A stretch of 64,000 nt of DNA, from positions 1-64,000 of the forward strand of contig JAFAER010000198.1 of the NCBI GenBank assembly GCA_023423895.1, written 5' to 3'. Below the pieces are notes generated by a model. That model saw nothing but the letters and a program-made list of their open reading frames with translations. It was not told the origin of the DNA and did not search any database. Shown here in pieces: positions 8,005 to 15,825 of this stretch; the first letter of the stretch is position 1; each line of letters opens with the position of its first letter. Position numbers and translations under genes: made by a program. The DNA is from Pseudomonadota bacterium. Lineage in GTDB: Bacteria; Myxococcota_A; Polyangia; Polyangiales; Polyangiaceae.

Positions 8005-9258
8005 ATGGTCGCGCCAGTGTCTCGAACGTCGATCGTTTCTCTCACCACCATCGCGGCGCTCCTGCTCGCGGCATGCTCGAAGACTCCGACGGCCACCGCT
8101 GACGCGGGCGCGACTCCCGCCGATGGCAGCGTAGGGGCCGTGACGGCTCTCCCCGGCGACGCAGCTGCCGGCGCGCGTGATGCGGCGGCGGCTTCGAAGC
8201 CGACCGCGGACGACCGAGCGCGGGTTGCGCACGCGCTCCACGAAGGCCGAACCAAGGCGCGCGCCAAGGACTGGGCCGGCGCGCTCGCGTCGTTCGAAGG
8301 TGGTCTCTCCGGCGCGCCGAGCGACGCGACCCTGCTCTCCGAGACGGCCTGGGCCGCCTTCAACACCGGCGATCACGCGAAGGCGGACTCCGCGGCTCGT
8401 CGTGGCCTCGCCGTCGCGACGCGACCGAACCTTCGAGCGCAGCTCCTCTACACCGCGGGTCGCATCGCCGAGGCGAAGAACGAGCCGGACGCAGCGCGCC
8501 GAGCCTATGGAGAGTCGCTTGCGCTTCGTGACAACGCCGAGGTGAAACGACGGCTCTCTGCCCTGGGCGGCAGCCTGGCCGGGGAGCTCGTATGTGCGGA
8601 GGGCGCGGCCAGCATCGAGACGCTGTGCGCCTGCCTCCGCAAGCGGACGACGGATCTGCTCGTCATGGAAGGTGACGAGGTCACCTGCCGTTCGCTTCCG
8701 GTCTCGTTGACGCTCGGCACACCGCGCTTGTCCGTCTTGCAATGGGGTTCGAGCAACGACTCGCGTTTCCTGCTGGTCGCGCATGACGGGCCGACCCATC
8801 GACCCGTCGCGGAGCTCGGGCGCGAGTTCGAGCCCGGCGCATTCGGCGTCCACAACTCCTCGAAGGTTCTCGGCGGCGAGATGCGGACGGTCGGCGAACG
8901 CGAAGTGTTCGTCGTGAAGTCCGAGGTGCGGAATACGGACATGAACCTCGCCGGGCTCGAGGACTGCTTCGAGGACATCGATCGGGAGACGATCTGCGCT
9001 GTCGGTGACGAGAAGAAGCCGACACGCTGCCTCGTGGTGCCGGTCGCGACGAAGAGCGGCTGCGGTCCCGGCGTCGAACCCGAGACCTCGGAGCTCGATG
9101 ACGCCATGAAGGCGCTCCTCGCCGAACGAAAGGCCGGATGGTCGACGACGTCGTCGGCGCTCGGTTGGTCGATCACCCCGCAGGGCAAGCTCGTGGTCCG
9201 TGCGCTCGGCGACGCCTCCGCATCGCCGGGCCCCGTCGGCGAGCATCCCCTCTGGTAG
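8005..9258 (+). CDS. Lipoprotein with TPR-like repeats, unknown function
   Basis: The start is the ATG at 8005 or the GTG at 8017; both give the signal 'IVSLTTIAALLLAACSK' with lipobox LAAC. A Thr/Ala/Asp linker leads to about 120 residues of helical repeats that fit TPRs ('AKDWAGALASFEGGL', 'ETAWAAFNTGDHAKADSAAR', 'AGRIAEAKNEPDAARRAY'). The C-terminal ~200 residues contain several Cys (CACLRKRT, CFEDIDRETICAV) and match no family I know. It is probably a periplasmic or outer-membrane-anchored protein. It is convergent with the next gene. Confidence 0.75.
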   Translation: MVAPVSRTSIVSLTTIAALLLAACSKTPTATADAGATPADGSVGAVTALPGDAAAGARDAAAASKPTADDRARVAHALHEGRTKARAKDWAGALASFEGGLSGAPSDATLLSETAWAAFNTGDHAKADSAARRGLAVATRPNLRAQLLYTAGRIAEAKNEPDAARRAYGESLALRDNAEVKRRLSALGGSLAGELVCAEGAASIETLCACLRKRTTDLLVMEGDEVTCRSLPVSLTLGTPRLSVLQWGSSNDSRFLLVAHDGPTHRPVAELGREFEPGAFGVHNSSKVLGGEMRTVGEREVFVVKSEVRNTDMNLAGLEDCFEDIDRETICAVGDEKKPTRCLVVPVATKSGCGPGVEPETSELDDAMKALLAERKAGWSTTSSALGWSITPQGKLVVRALGDASASPGPVGEHPLW

Positions 9259-9277
9259 CTCGCTCGACGACTGGGGC

Positions 9278-9961
9278 TCACCCCGAGCTCGACGTTCTGT
9301 TCGGCGAGCGCCGGCTGAGCGCCTCGAGGCGAGCGACCGCCCTGTCCATCGAGGCGATCGCACTCGCGTAGCCCTCTGCGGATGCCGCGCCGTCGATCTC
9401 CATCGACAGCTCGGCCCGCATCGCGGCGACCCGCTCTAGAACGAGTGGCGTCTCGCTCTCGGTGACACCGAGGTAGGTGACCGCCGCGGTGAGCTCTGCC
9501 GGCGTGAAGGCGCGGATCGTCGCGTTGAACCAGCCGAGCAAGGTGACGATGCCGCGCGCGAGGGGAGAGCCGGTCACGACGGCGACACGGATGTCCGGAG
9601 GAGCGGAGCGCTGCAGCTCTTCGCGCTGTTTCGGCGTGGGCCCCGCATCCCCAGTGATGACGAGAAGGGTGGTGTCCGGTCGCGTACCCGCCTCTTTCAA
9701 GGTCGCGCAGTACTCGAGCCACTCGTGAGCGGTCGGTGCGGTCGTCCCGTGGACGAGCACGAGAACGTGTCCGACGGTGGCGTAGCGGATGGTCGGAAGA
9801 GCGGGGCGCACGCTGCGTGGATCAACGGCTGCGCGTCCGGGGCCGTTCAGGGCAATCGCGACCGCATTTCGACTCTGGCGGCGTGATCCTTCGCTCTTGC
9901 ACGGCCGTAGGCTCGTCACGACGCGATCTCGCGCACTTCGAAGCTGGCACGCAACGCGCAT
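9278..9961 (-). CDS. STAS/SpoIIAA-like small protein
   Basis: The core 'GHVLVLVHGTTAPTAHEW', 'TTLLVITGDAGPTPKQREEL', 'IRVAVVTGSPLARGIVTLL' and 'WFNATIRAFTPAELTAAV' is an alternating beta/alpha pattern. It is seen in myxobacterial hypothetical proteins of STAS/SpoIIAA-like character. The N-terminal ~60 residues before 'TIRYATVGHVL' are poor-quality coding, so the start may be the GTG near 9811 rather than 9961. There is no signal peptide in the core, so it is likely cytoplasmic. Function is unknown. Confidence 0.65.
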   Translation of the reverse strand: MRVACQLRSARDRVVTSLRPCKSEGSRRQSRNAVAIALNGPGRAAVDPRSVRPALPTIRYATVGHVLVLVHGTTAPTAHEWLEYCATLKEAGTRPDTTLLVITGDAGPTPKQREELQRSAPPDIRVAVVTGSPLARGIVTLLGWFNATIRAFTPAELTAAVTYLGVTESETPLVLERVAAMRAELSMEIDGAASAEGYASAIASMDRAVARLEALSRRSPNRTSSSG

Positions 9962-10095
9962 ATAGGTCAGCAGCGCTGCGGCGAGGCTTGTTCCCCCCCC
10001 CGAGCCCGCCGCGGCGTTTTTCTTTTCGTTGGGCGAACGTGCGGTCGCGGACCCGCGCGCGGGCGGAGTGCCGGCATGCTAAAGCGGCCGTCTCG

Positions 10096-10785
10096 ATGAG
10101 CCACGGTCCGCAGCGGTCACCGCTCCCCTTGCCGGAGGTCGCCGCTCTGGCGATCCCGCCGGACTTCGACGAGCGTCTCGCTGCGTTGGGGGTGACCCTC
10201 GACGCAAACGCCAAGACGAAGCTCGCATCGTTCCTCGCGCTCCTGCTCGCGATGAACGAGCAGATGAACCTGACCGCGATCACGGAGCCAGAAGCGGCAT
10301 GGTCGCGTCACGCGCTCGACGCGCTGAGCCTCGTCCCCGAGCTCGCGGGATTGCAAGAAGGTTCGAGTGTCTTGGACGTCGGCTCCGGCGGCGGCGTTCC
10401 CGGAATCCCCCTCGCCATCGCACGCCCTGACGTGCGCGTGACCCTGCTCGACGCAACCGAGAAGAAGATCGCGTTCATCCGCGCTGCCGCGGCAAACTTG
10501 GATCTCGCGAACGTCACGGCAGTGACCGGGCGCGCGGAACAGGAACAGGTGGGCCTCGGCCGCGTCTTCGACGTCGTCGTCGCGCGTGCCGTGGCGAAGA
10601 TCTCGACGCTCATCGGCTGGACCGCTCCGTTCGCGAAGAAGGGCGGCCGATTGCTCTTCATCAAAGGTGAGCGCGCCGACGCCGAGCTGGGCGAAGCGAA
10701 AGCGATCCTGCGCCGGTTCGCATGCGATCACGAGCGCACGGTCCTGACGCCGACGGGCCGCATCGTCGTCCTTCGCGTCGGCTGA
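10096..10785 (+). CDS. rsmG: 16S rRNA (guanine-N7)-methyltransferase RsmG
   Basis: The protein has 229 residues from the ATG at 10096. RsmG methylates N7 of G527 in 16S rRNA (E. coli numbering) using SAM. Diagnostic stretches are 'LLAMNEQMNLTAITEPEAAW', 'RHALDALSLVPEL', the SAM motif 'VLDVGSGGGVPGIPLAIARP' and 'LLDATEKKIAFIRAAAANL'. 'VFDVVVARAVAKISTLIGW' and 'GGRLLFIKGERADAEL' follow at the C terminus. Length is normal. The usual mnmG/parA/parB neighbours are absent. A 9-base C run lies upstream at 9993-10001. Confidence 0.95.
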   Translation: MSHGPQRSPLPLPEVAALAIPPDFDERLAALGVTLDANAKTKLASFLALLLAMNEQMNLTAITEPEAAWSRHALDALSLVPELAGLQEGSSVLDVGSGGGVPGIPLAIARPDVRVTLLDATEKKIAFIRAAAANLDLANVTAVTGRAEQEQVGLGRVFDVVVARAVAKISTLIGWTAPFAKKGGRLLFIKGERADAELGEAKAILRRFACDHERTVLTPTGRIVVLRVG

Positions 10786-10796
10786 GAGAGAGGTCC

Positions 10797-11825
10797 CTAC
10801 GTCTCGCGATGGATGGTGGCTCCCCGCGCCGTCGCTCGATGAGACTTCGGCGTCCCTCCCGTCCAGCGCTTGAACGCACGGAAAAATGCCGCGGGCTCCG
10901 AGTAGCCGAGCAGGAATGCGAGCTCGCTGCTGCTGAGGGCCGGATCCTCCACGAGGACGAGCGCTCGTTCGCGGCGAGCATCGTCGAGGAGTGACGCGAA
11001 CTTCGTCTCCTCGGCCTCGAGTCGCCGATGCAACGTGCGCTCGGACACGCCAAGGCGTTTGGCGACGTCCGCGAGTCGCGGTTCGCCGCTGGCGAGCAGA
11101 GCGCCGATCTCGCGCTGAGTGCGAGCGGCCCAGCTCGCCTCGGCCGGCAGCGAGGCGTGGAGCTCCTCGGCGCGGCGTGCGAGGTACCCGAACAGCTGCG
11201 CATCGGAGCGAGGCAGCGGGAGGTCGAGCAGGGCAGCATCGAACGCGACCTCGACGTGTGCTGCGCGCCAAGCTACGGGGCACCCGAAGAACTTCTCCTG
11301 GCGCGAGGGATCCGAGGGCCGAGGCAATGGCAGGGCGACGAACGCCGGCCGCACGGGCTTTCCGGTGAGGACGCGCATCATCGCGACGATGCCGGACGCT
11401 TGCGTCTCGACCGGCTCGCGCAGTCGGACGAACGGCGGTGGGACCGGTCGCGTGAACACCATGCGCGCTCCGCTGATGTCATCGCGCCGCTCGAGCGCCG
11501 GTACGACGTCGGGATGAATCATGGCGCGATAGCGATGCAGGAAGGAAAGGGCGTCGCTGACGCTCGCGTCGTGTTGCATCGCGTAGCCGACGACGCCCAT
11601 CCCCGCGAGCCCGAGGCGTGCGCCGAGCTCGAGGCCAATCGGCTGTCTCGACAGAAGCTCCCACATGGCGAGGTGAGCGAGCAGCGGGACACGTCCGTCG
11701 GGATCGGCGAGCACCACCGGGTCCAGGCCGGCCTCGCTCACGATCGTTCCCGTCTCGATGCCGAGGGCTGCGGCCGCCACCAGAACCTCCTGGGTGAGCG
11801 CGGCGAGGACCGTGTGGCCGTCCAT
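10797..11825 (-). CDS. AraC-family transcriptional regulator (Arabinose_bd type)
   Basis: The protein has 342 residues from the ATG at 11825. The N-terminal ~200 residues fit the AraC-type ligand-binding domain of the OruR/PchR-like group ('LSRQPIGLELGARLGLAGMG', 'GYAMQHDASVSDALSFLHRY', 'FFGCPVAWRA'). The C terminus is a double HTH: 'RLADVAKRLGVSERTLHRRL' and 'SSSELAFLLGYSEPAAFFRA' followed by 'FKRWTGGTPKSHR'. It is divergent from the flavin monooxygenase across 115 bp, so that gene is the likely target. Confidence 0.9.
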   Translation of the reverse strand: MDGHTVLAALTQEVLVAAAALGIETGTIVSEAGLDPVVLADPDGRVPLLAHLAMWELLSRQPIGLELGARLGLAGMGVVGYAMQHDASVSDALSFLHRYRAMIHPDVVPALERRDDISGARMVFTRPVPPPFVRLREPVETQASGIVAMMRVLTGKPVRPAFVALPLPRPSDPSRQEKFFGCPVAWRAAHVEVAFDAALLDLPLPRSDAQLFGYLARRAEELHASLPAEASWAARTQREIGALLASGEPRLADVAKRLGVSERTLHRRLEAEETKFASLLDDARRERALVLVEDPALSSSELAFLLGYSEPAAFFRAFKRWTGGTPKSHRATARGATIHRET

Positions 11826-11940
11826 TGCGCGAGTATTCCCGGAACGCGCTTCGCTCACAACGGGCCGGTGGCGGCCGAAGTCACAAAGCTGGCGGCTCGG
11901 TTCATCGGAGATGCCGGCGCGAGGTGCCAGTATCCACGCC
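11826..11940. promoter_or_regulatory. Divergent control region, araC-type regulator / FAD monooxygenase
   Basis: This 115-bp spacer separates two divergent start codons and must hold both promoters and, if the pair is regulatory, the AraC site. I see no convincing -10/-35 boxes or direct repeats. Confidence 0.4.
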
Positions 11941-13101
11941 ATGAACATCGACGCTCTTCACGTCATCGTCGTTGGCGGCGCCACGGCAGGTGCAGGTGCC
12001 GCGCTCCTCTTCGCGCGCGCCGGCGCTCGCGTCACCCTCGTAGAACGGGTCGCCGATCCCAAGGCGGTCGGAGCGGGCATCGGGATCGCCGAGAACGGGC
12101 TTGCCGTGCTCGAGTCGATCGGCCTGGGCCCGGCGATCGAGGCGGTCGGCGCGCCCGTTCCGGCGCCGCGGATCGTCGACGGCCAAGGGCGCCTTCTCTT
12201 GGAACCGCCTGGCCCGGTGCCCAAGGTCCTGATGCTCCGTCGAAGCGACCTGCAGCAAGTGCTGCTCGACGCGGTCGCCTCCGAGCCAAAAATCGAGCGC
12301 TGGTTCGGGGCCGAGGTGATCGGCAGCGATCGGCAAGGCGGAATCGTGGTCCGCACGGCCGATGGCGAACATCAGCTGCGCGGCGACATCGTCATCGGTG
12401 CCGACGGGGTGCATTCCCGGGTTCGAGCGGCGGGTGACCACGGCGCCAGCATGAGCCCGCCGGGGATCACCTACGTTCGCGCGCTGGTCGCGTGTGACGG
12501 TGCGCGTGGCGAGGAAGCGTGGACCGCGGCAGGATTGTTCGGCAGCTTCGCCGTCCGCGGCGGTACGTACCTCTTCGCGTCCGTCGGCGGGCAGGACGTC
12601 CGACGTGCACTCGCGAATCGCGACCTCGAAACGTTCCGTTCGGCGTGGGCACGCGCATATCCGGCTGCGGGGCCGCTGCTCGCGTGCGTCGAGCGCTGGG
12701 ACGACCTGCTCTTCAACTCGGTCCTACGCGTCGAGTGCCGGCGCTGGTCGGATGGCCGGCAGGTACTGGTCGGCGACGCGGCGCATGCGATGGCGCCGAA
12801 CCTCGGTCAGGGTGCGAACAGTGCGCTCGTCGACGTGGCCGTTCTCCTCGACGAAGTGCGGCGCGCCGAGGACATCGAGACTGCGTTCGCGCGCTATCAA
12901 CAGCGGCGGCAGAGCGCCGTCACGCGGGTTGCGGTGATGGCGGCGAGGCTCGGCGCGGTGGCCGAGATCACGAACCCGGTTGGGCGCTGGCTTCGCGACC
13001 GTATCCTGATGCGGTTGCTGTCGCTCGCCGGCCGCTCTACGGACACGACCCTCGTGCTCCAGGAGCCGGCGGAGAAGCTACTCGCGATCGGGCGCGCGTG
13101 A
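11941..13101 (+). CDS. FAD-dependent monooxygenase (PHBH/UbiH-type)
   Basis: The protein has 386 residues from the ATG at 11941. It has the dinucleotide fold 'VIVVGGATAGAGAALLFARA' with the acidic end 'VTLVER', the middle motif 'GDIVIGADGVHSRVRAA' (DG motif) and the second FAD motif 'VLVGDAAHAMAPNLGQGANS'. It is a group A flavoprotein monooxygenase that hydroxylates aromatic or quinone-like substrates with NAD(P)H and O2. The first Gly motif is slightly degenerate (GGATAG instead of GxGxxG). Its partner is the divergent AraC regulator. The substrate is unknown. Confidence 0.9.
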   Translation: MNIDALHVIVVGGATAGAGAALLFARAGARVTLVERVADPKAVGAGIGIAENGLAVLESIGLGPAIEAVGAPVPAPRIVDGQGRLLLEPPGPVPKVLMLRRSDLQQVLLDAVASEPKIERWFGAEVIGSDRQGGIVVRTADGEHQLRGDIVIGADGVHSRVRAAGDHGASMSPPGITYVRALVACDGARGEEAWTAAGLFGSFAVRGGTYLFASVGGQDVRRALANRDLETFRSAWARAYPAAGPLLACVERWDDLLFNSVLRVECRRWSDGRQVLVGDAAHAMAPNLGQGANSALVDVAVLLDEVRRAEDIETAFARYQQRRQSAVTRVAVMAARLGAVAEITNPVGRWLRDRILMRLLSLAGRSTDTTLVLQEPAEKLLAIGRA

Positions 13102-13234
13102 CCTCGTCGTCGGAGCGTGCGGGCCTCGTGACGACGTCTCGCGCGCGATCCGAGGCGGGGTTTGGCTTCGTCGACCCAGAATCGAACACGCGTGATCACG
13201 TCACCGTGCTGCCGCGTGAACGTACGACGTGCCT

Positions 13235-13249
13235 CACCGCTTCGCGGTG
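13235..13249. terminator. Short hairpin in a convergent intergenic region
   Basis: A 6-bp perfect stem CACCGC/GCGGTG with a TTC loop lies between two convergent genes. There is no T tract on either side, so a terminator role is only suggested by position. Confidence 0.3.
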
Positions 13250-13261
13250 TGCTCTCGAGCG

Positions 13262-14461
13262 CTACTGGATCGTGGAGTCGGTCACCGTGATGGGCGTGTC
13301 GTCGTGATTCGAGATCTGCGGGTACGTCGGATACCACGAGCCGCCGATGTTGTTCGTGATGTTCGAGCGGTCGATCTTGATGTCACCCGTATGGTTGTTG
13401 CTGACGAAGAAGATGGCGCTGCCGAACGCGTTGACCTGGTTGTGCTCGATGCGCGTCCCGCACAACGAGAGCGTCATCTCGTTTCCGTCGTTGTAGATGG
13501 CGCCTCCGCTGCCTCCGTTGCCGGGATTGCCACCGGTGCCGATCGCGCGGTTGTGAGAGAAGAGGCTGTTGATGATCGTCCAGGAGACGCCGATGCTGCT
13601 GACCCCGCCGCCGTTCGAACACGTGTTGCCGTAGCCGTCCTTGCCACCGAAGGTCGAGTTGACGACGTACACGGGGAGGCCGTTGTACTGACTGAAGACG
13701 CGAATGCCCGCACCGCCGACGTCCTGACCGCTGTCCGCGCAGACGTTGTTGAAGAAGCGGGAGTTGATCACCTTGAAGCGGCCACCACGAACCCAGATCG
13801 CTCCGCCGCCGTCGTATTCCGTCTCGCTCTTCGAGTTGCCGTCGATGAACGTGATGTTCTGGACCGTGAGCCGGGGGTGATCTTGGTTGTCACAATTCGC
13901 CGTGGTCCACACCTGGGCCTGATCGCAGGTGTTCATGTAGAGGATGCGGCGCTGTCCGCCACCGCTCAGGGTGACGAGGCCGCCGCCGTCGATGACGACC
14001 TCGGGCCCGGTGTTGTTCACGACCTTCGCTGTCTGCTCGAGTGTGATCGTGATCGGATCAGGACCGCACGAGAACGTGATGACGCCGCCCTTGGCGATGG
14101 CATCGACGACGGCCTTGCTGGTGCAGCTCGCAGGAGTCCCCGTGCCGACGACCGTGCGCGGGGTGGAGACGTCGGCCAACGCCGCCTCGGTCGGAACGCT
14201 GCACGTCGCCTCTGCGTTCGGATTGCCTGCAGGCGGCCCGTCGGTCGGATTTTTCAGCGTGTCCGGCACTTCCACGGTCCCCGAGCTCGACTCGCCGGAC
14301 GAGCCACCGCTCGAGCCGCTCGATCCAGCCCCGCTCGACGATGCGCCACCGCCACTGGAGTTGCTGCTGCTAGCAGCGTCGTCCGAGCAATTGGCGAGGC
14401 TGATCACGAGCGCCACCATCGACGCCGCCTGCGACCAACGACCGACCCTCGACTCGATCAT
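13262..14461 (-). CDS. Lipoprotein with right-handed parallel beta-helix, polymorphic-outer-membrane/pectate-lyase-like
   Basis: The start is the ATG at 14461, with GGAGG just upstream. The lipoprotein signal 'ASMVALVISLANCSDD' is followed by a ~35-residue Ser/Gly linker. The body has the repeated pattern of parallel beta-helices: 'GPEVVIDGGGLVTLSGGG', 'LTVQNITFIDGNSK', 'FKVINSRFFNNVC', 'WTIINSLFSHNRAIGTGG', 'CGTRIEHNQVNAFGSAIFF' and 'IKIDRSNITNNIGG'. These right-handed helices are found in polysaccharide-binding or -cleaving surface proteins. No catalytic residues can be assigned. It is monocistronic. Confidence 0.82.
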   Translation of the reverse strand: MIESRVGRWSQAASMVALVISLANCSDDAASSSNSSGGGASSSGAGSSGSSGGSSGESSSGTVEVPDTLKNPTDGPPAGNPNAEATCSVPTEAALADVSTPRTVVGTGTPASCTSKAVVDAIAKGGVITFSCGPDPITITLEQTAKVVNNTGPEVVIDGGGLVTLSGGGQRRILYMNTCDQAQVWTTANCDNQDHPRLTVQNITFIDGNSKSETEYDGGGAIWVRGGRFKVINSRFFNNVCADSGQDVGGAGIRVFSQYNGLPVYVVNSTFGGKDGYGNTCSNGGGVSSIGVSWTIINSLFSHNRAIGTGGNPGNGGSGGAIYNDGNEMTLSLCGTRIEHNQVNAFGSAIFFVSNNHTGDIKIDRSNITNNIGGSWYPTYPQISNHDDTPITVTDSTIQ

Positions 14462-14679
14462 CACGCCTCCGAAGGAATGTGGTGCCCCCGCCTTGGATGA
14501 TGTCACGTGATCCACGTGATGCTCACGAGAAAGGCAGGGCGACGTCGACTCGAAAATCGAGACGCCGTTTTTCGCTTACCATTGGCGACAGGCGCCCCCG
14601 TGCGAGAGGCGTGACGAACCACCTCGCCGGTGACGCATGGAGCGGCTCCGAGCTCTGACCGTGCAAGCGGCGTCGCGGA

Positions 14680-15600
14680 TCACCCGGGACGGGAGCTTGC
14701 ACCGAGCGAGCGAAGCCCTTCCATCCACACGGCGACTGCGCGCCCGATCTCGTCCGGTGAGTCTTCCTGGACGAAGTGGATCCCAGGTACCGAGACCTCT
14801 GTCTGCGCTCGCCACCCGCGAACGAAGGCGAGGTTCGCGTCGATGGCGAGGATCGCACCGGGCTCGGCCTTCACGAACAGCTTGGGCACGTCGCTCGTTG
14901 CGAGCCACTCCGCGTAGGCGGCCACGATTGCGGCCACGTCGGCGGGCTCGCCCTCGATGGGGATCTCCCGGGGCCACGTCAGCGTCGGCCGACGACCCTC
15001 GCCGGGCTCGGCGAAGGGCCGACGGTACTCCGCCATCTCCTCGACGGACAAGGAGCGCAGGACGGCCTGCGGCAGCAGCTGCTCGACGAAGGCGTTCTCT
15101 CGCAGGATCATCTTCTCGCCGGCATCGGAACGCAGCGCCTGCAGGAGGGGACGCAAGCCCTGTCCCATCTCGTCCCAATGGTCCCAGCTCTGCGGCCGCA
15201 CGATCGCCTCCATGTACGCGATGCCCTTCACGGCGTCGCGGTGGCGGTTGGCCCAGTCGAAGCCGAGAGCCGAGCCCCAGTCATGGACGACGAGGGTGAC
15301 CCGCTCGTGCACGTCGAGGGCCTCGAGAAGGGCGTCCAGGTAGCGGCGGTGTTCGACGAAGCGATACGAGCCTGAGCCACTGTCAGGCAGCTTGTCGGAG
15401 TCGCCCATGCCGATCAGGTCCGGAGCAATGCAGCGCCCCAGTCGCTGCACGTGCGGCAACACGTTGCGCCACAGATAGGACGAGGTTGGATTGCCGTGGA
15501 GCAGCACGATGGGATCGCCCTCTCCCGCCTCCACGTACGCCATCTCGCTCCCGAGGACTCGCCGCCGCTGCTTTCGGTACGGAAACGCTGCAGAGATCAT
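14680..15600 (-). CDS. Haloalkane dehalogenase, HLD-II subfamily (LinB/DhaA-like)
   Basis: The protein has 306 residues with an alpha/beta-hydrolase fold. All five HLD-II catalytic residues are visible: halide-binding N37 in 'LLHGNPTSSYLWRN', nucleophile D107 and halide-binding W108 in 'VVHDWGSALGFDWANRH', acid E131 in 'GIAYMEAIVRP', and base H275 in 'VPGIHFVQEDSPDEIG'. The whole protein tracks LinB closely from memory, including 'LIGMGDSDKL' and 'RRPTLTWPREIPI'. It hydrolyses carbon-halogen bonds of haloalkanes to alcohols. There are no degradative neighbours, so the natural substrate is unknown. Confidence 0.93.
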   Translation of the reverse strand: MISAAFPYRKQRRRVLGSEMAYVEAGEGDPIVLLHGNPTSSYLWRNVLPHVQRLGRCIAPDLIGMGDSDKLPDSGSGSYRFVEHRRYLDALLEALDVHERVTLVVHDWGSALGFDWANRHRDAVKGIAYMEAIVRPQSWDHWDEMGQGLRPLLQALRSDAGEKMILRENAFVEQLLPQAVLRSLSVEEMAEYRRPFAEPGEGRRPTLTWPREIPIEGEPADVAAIVAAYAEWLATSDVPKLFVKAEPGAILAIDANLAFVRGWRAQTEVSVPGIHFVQEDSPDEIGRAVAVWMEGLRSLGASSRPG

Positions 15601-15825
15601 CTGGCTCCTCCGTCGCCTCCGTCGACGCGATGGAGCGCGTCACGTGCTGGAGGCACTCCTTTCGAGTCGAGCATCAAGTGCGCCAGTGGCGATGGGCAAC
15701 CTGGGGCACCGGTGCGACGAGGGGGGGCTGAGCTCATCGTCGTCGATCTCGACGTGCAACGGAGCGCAGTCGTCGGCAGTAGGGGGCGCGCGGCGTCTTT
15801 CTCCGCGCCCGGACGCGAGCGAGCG

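Noticed and set aside
6937..9363. Minus-strand frame of 808 codons across the flavin oxidoreductase and TPR lipoprotein
   Set aside because: Antisense to two supported genes; no domain or signal.
9993..10001. Nine-base C run upstream of rsmG as a phase-variation tract
   Set aside because: It lies outside any supported reading frame and is 95 bp before the start codon; chance or assembly noise is as likely.
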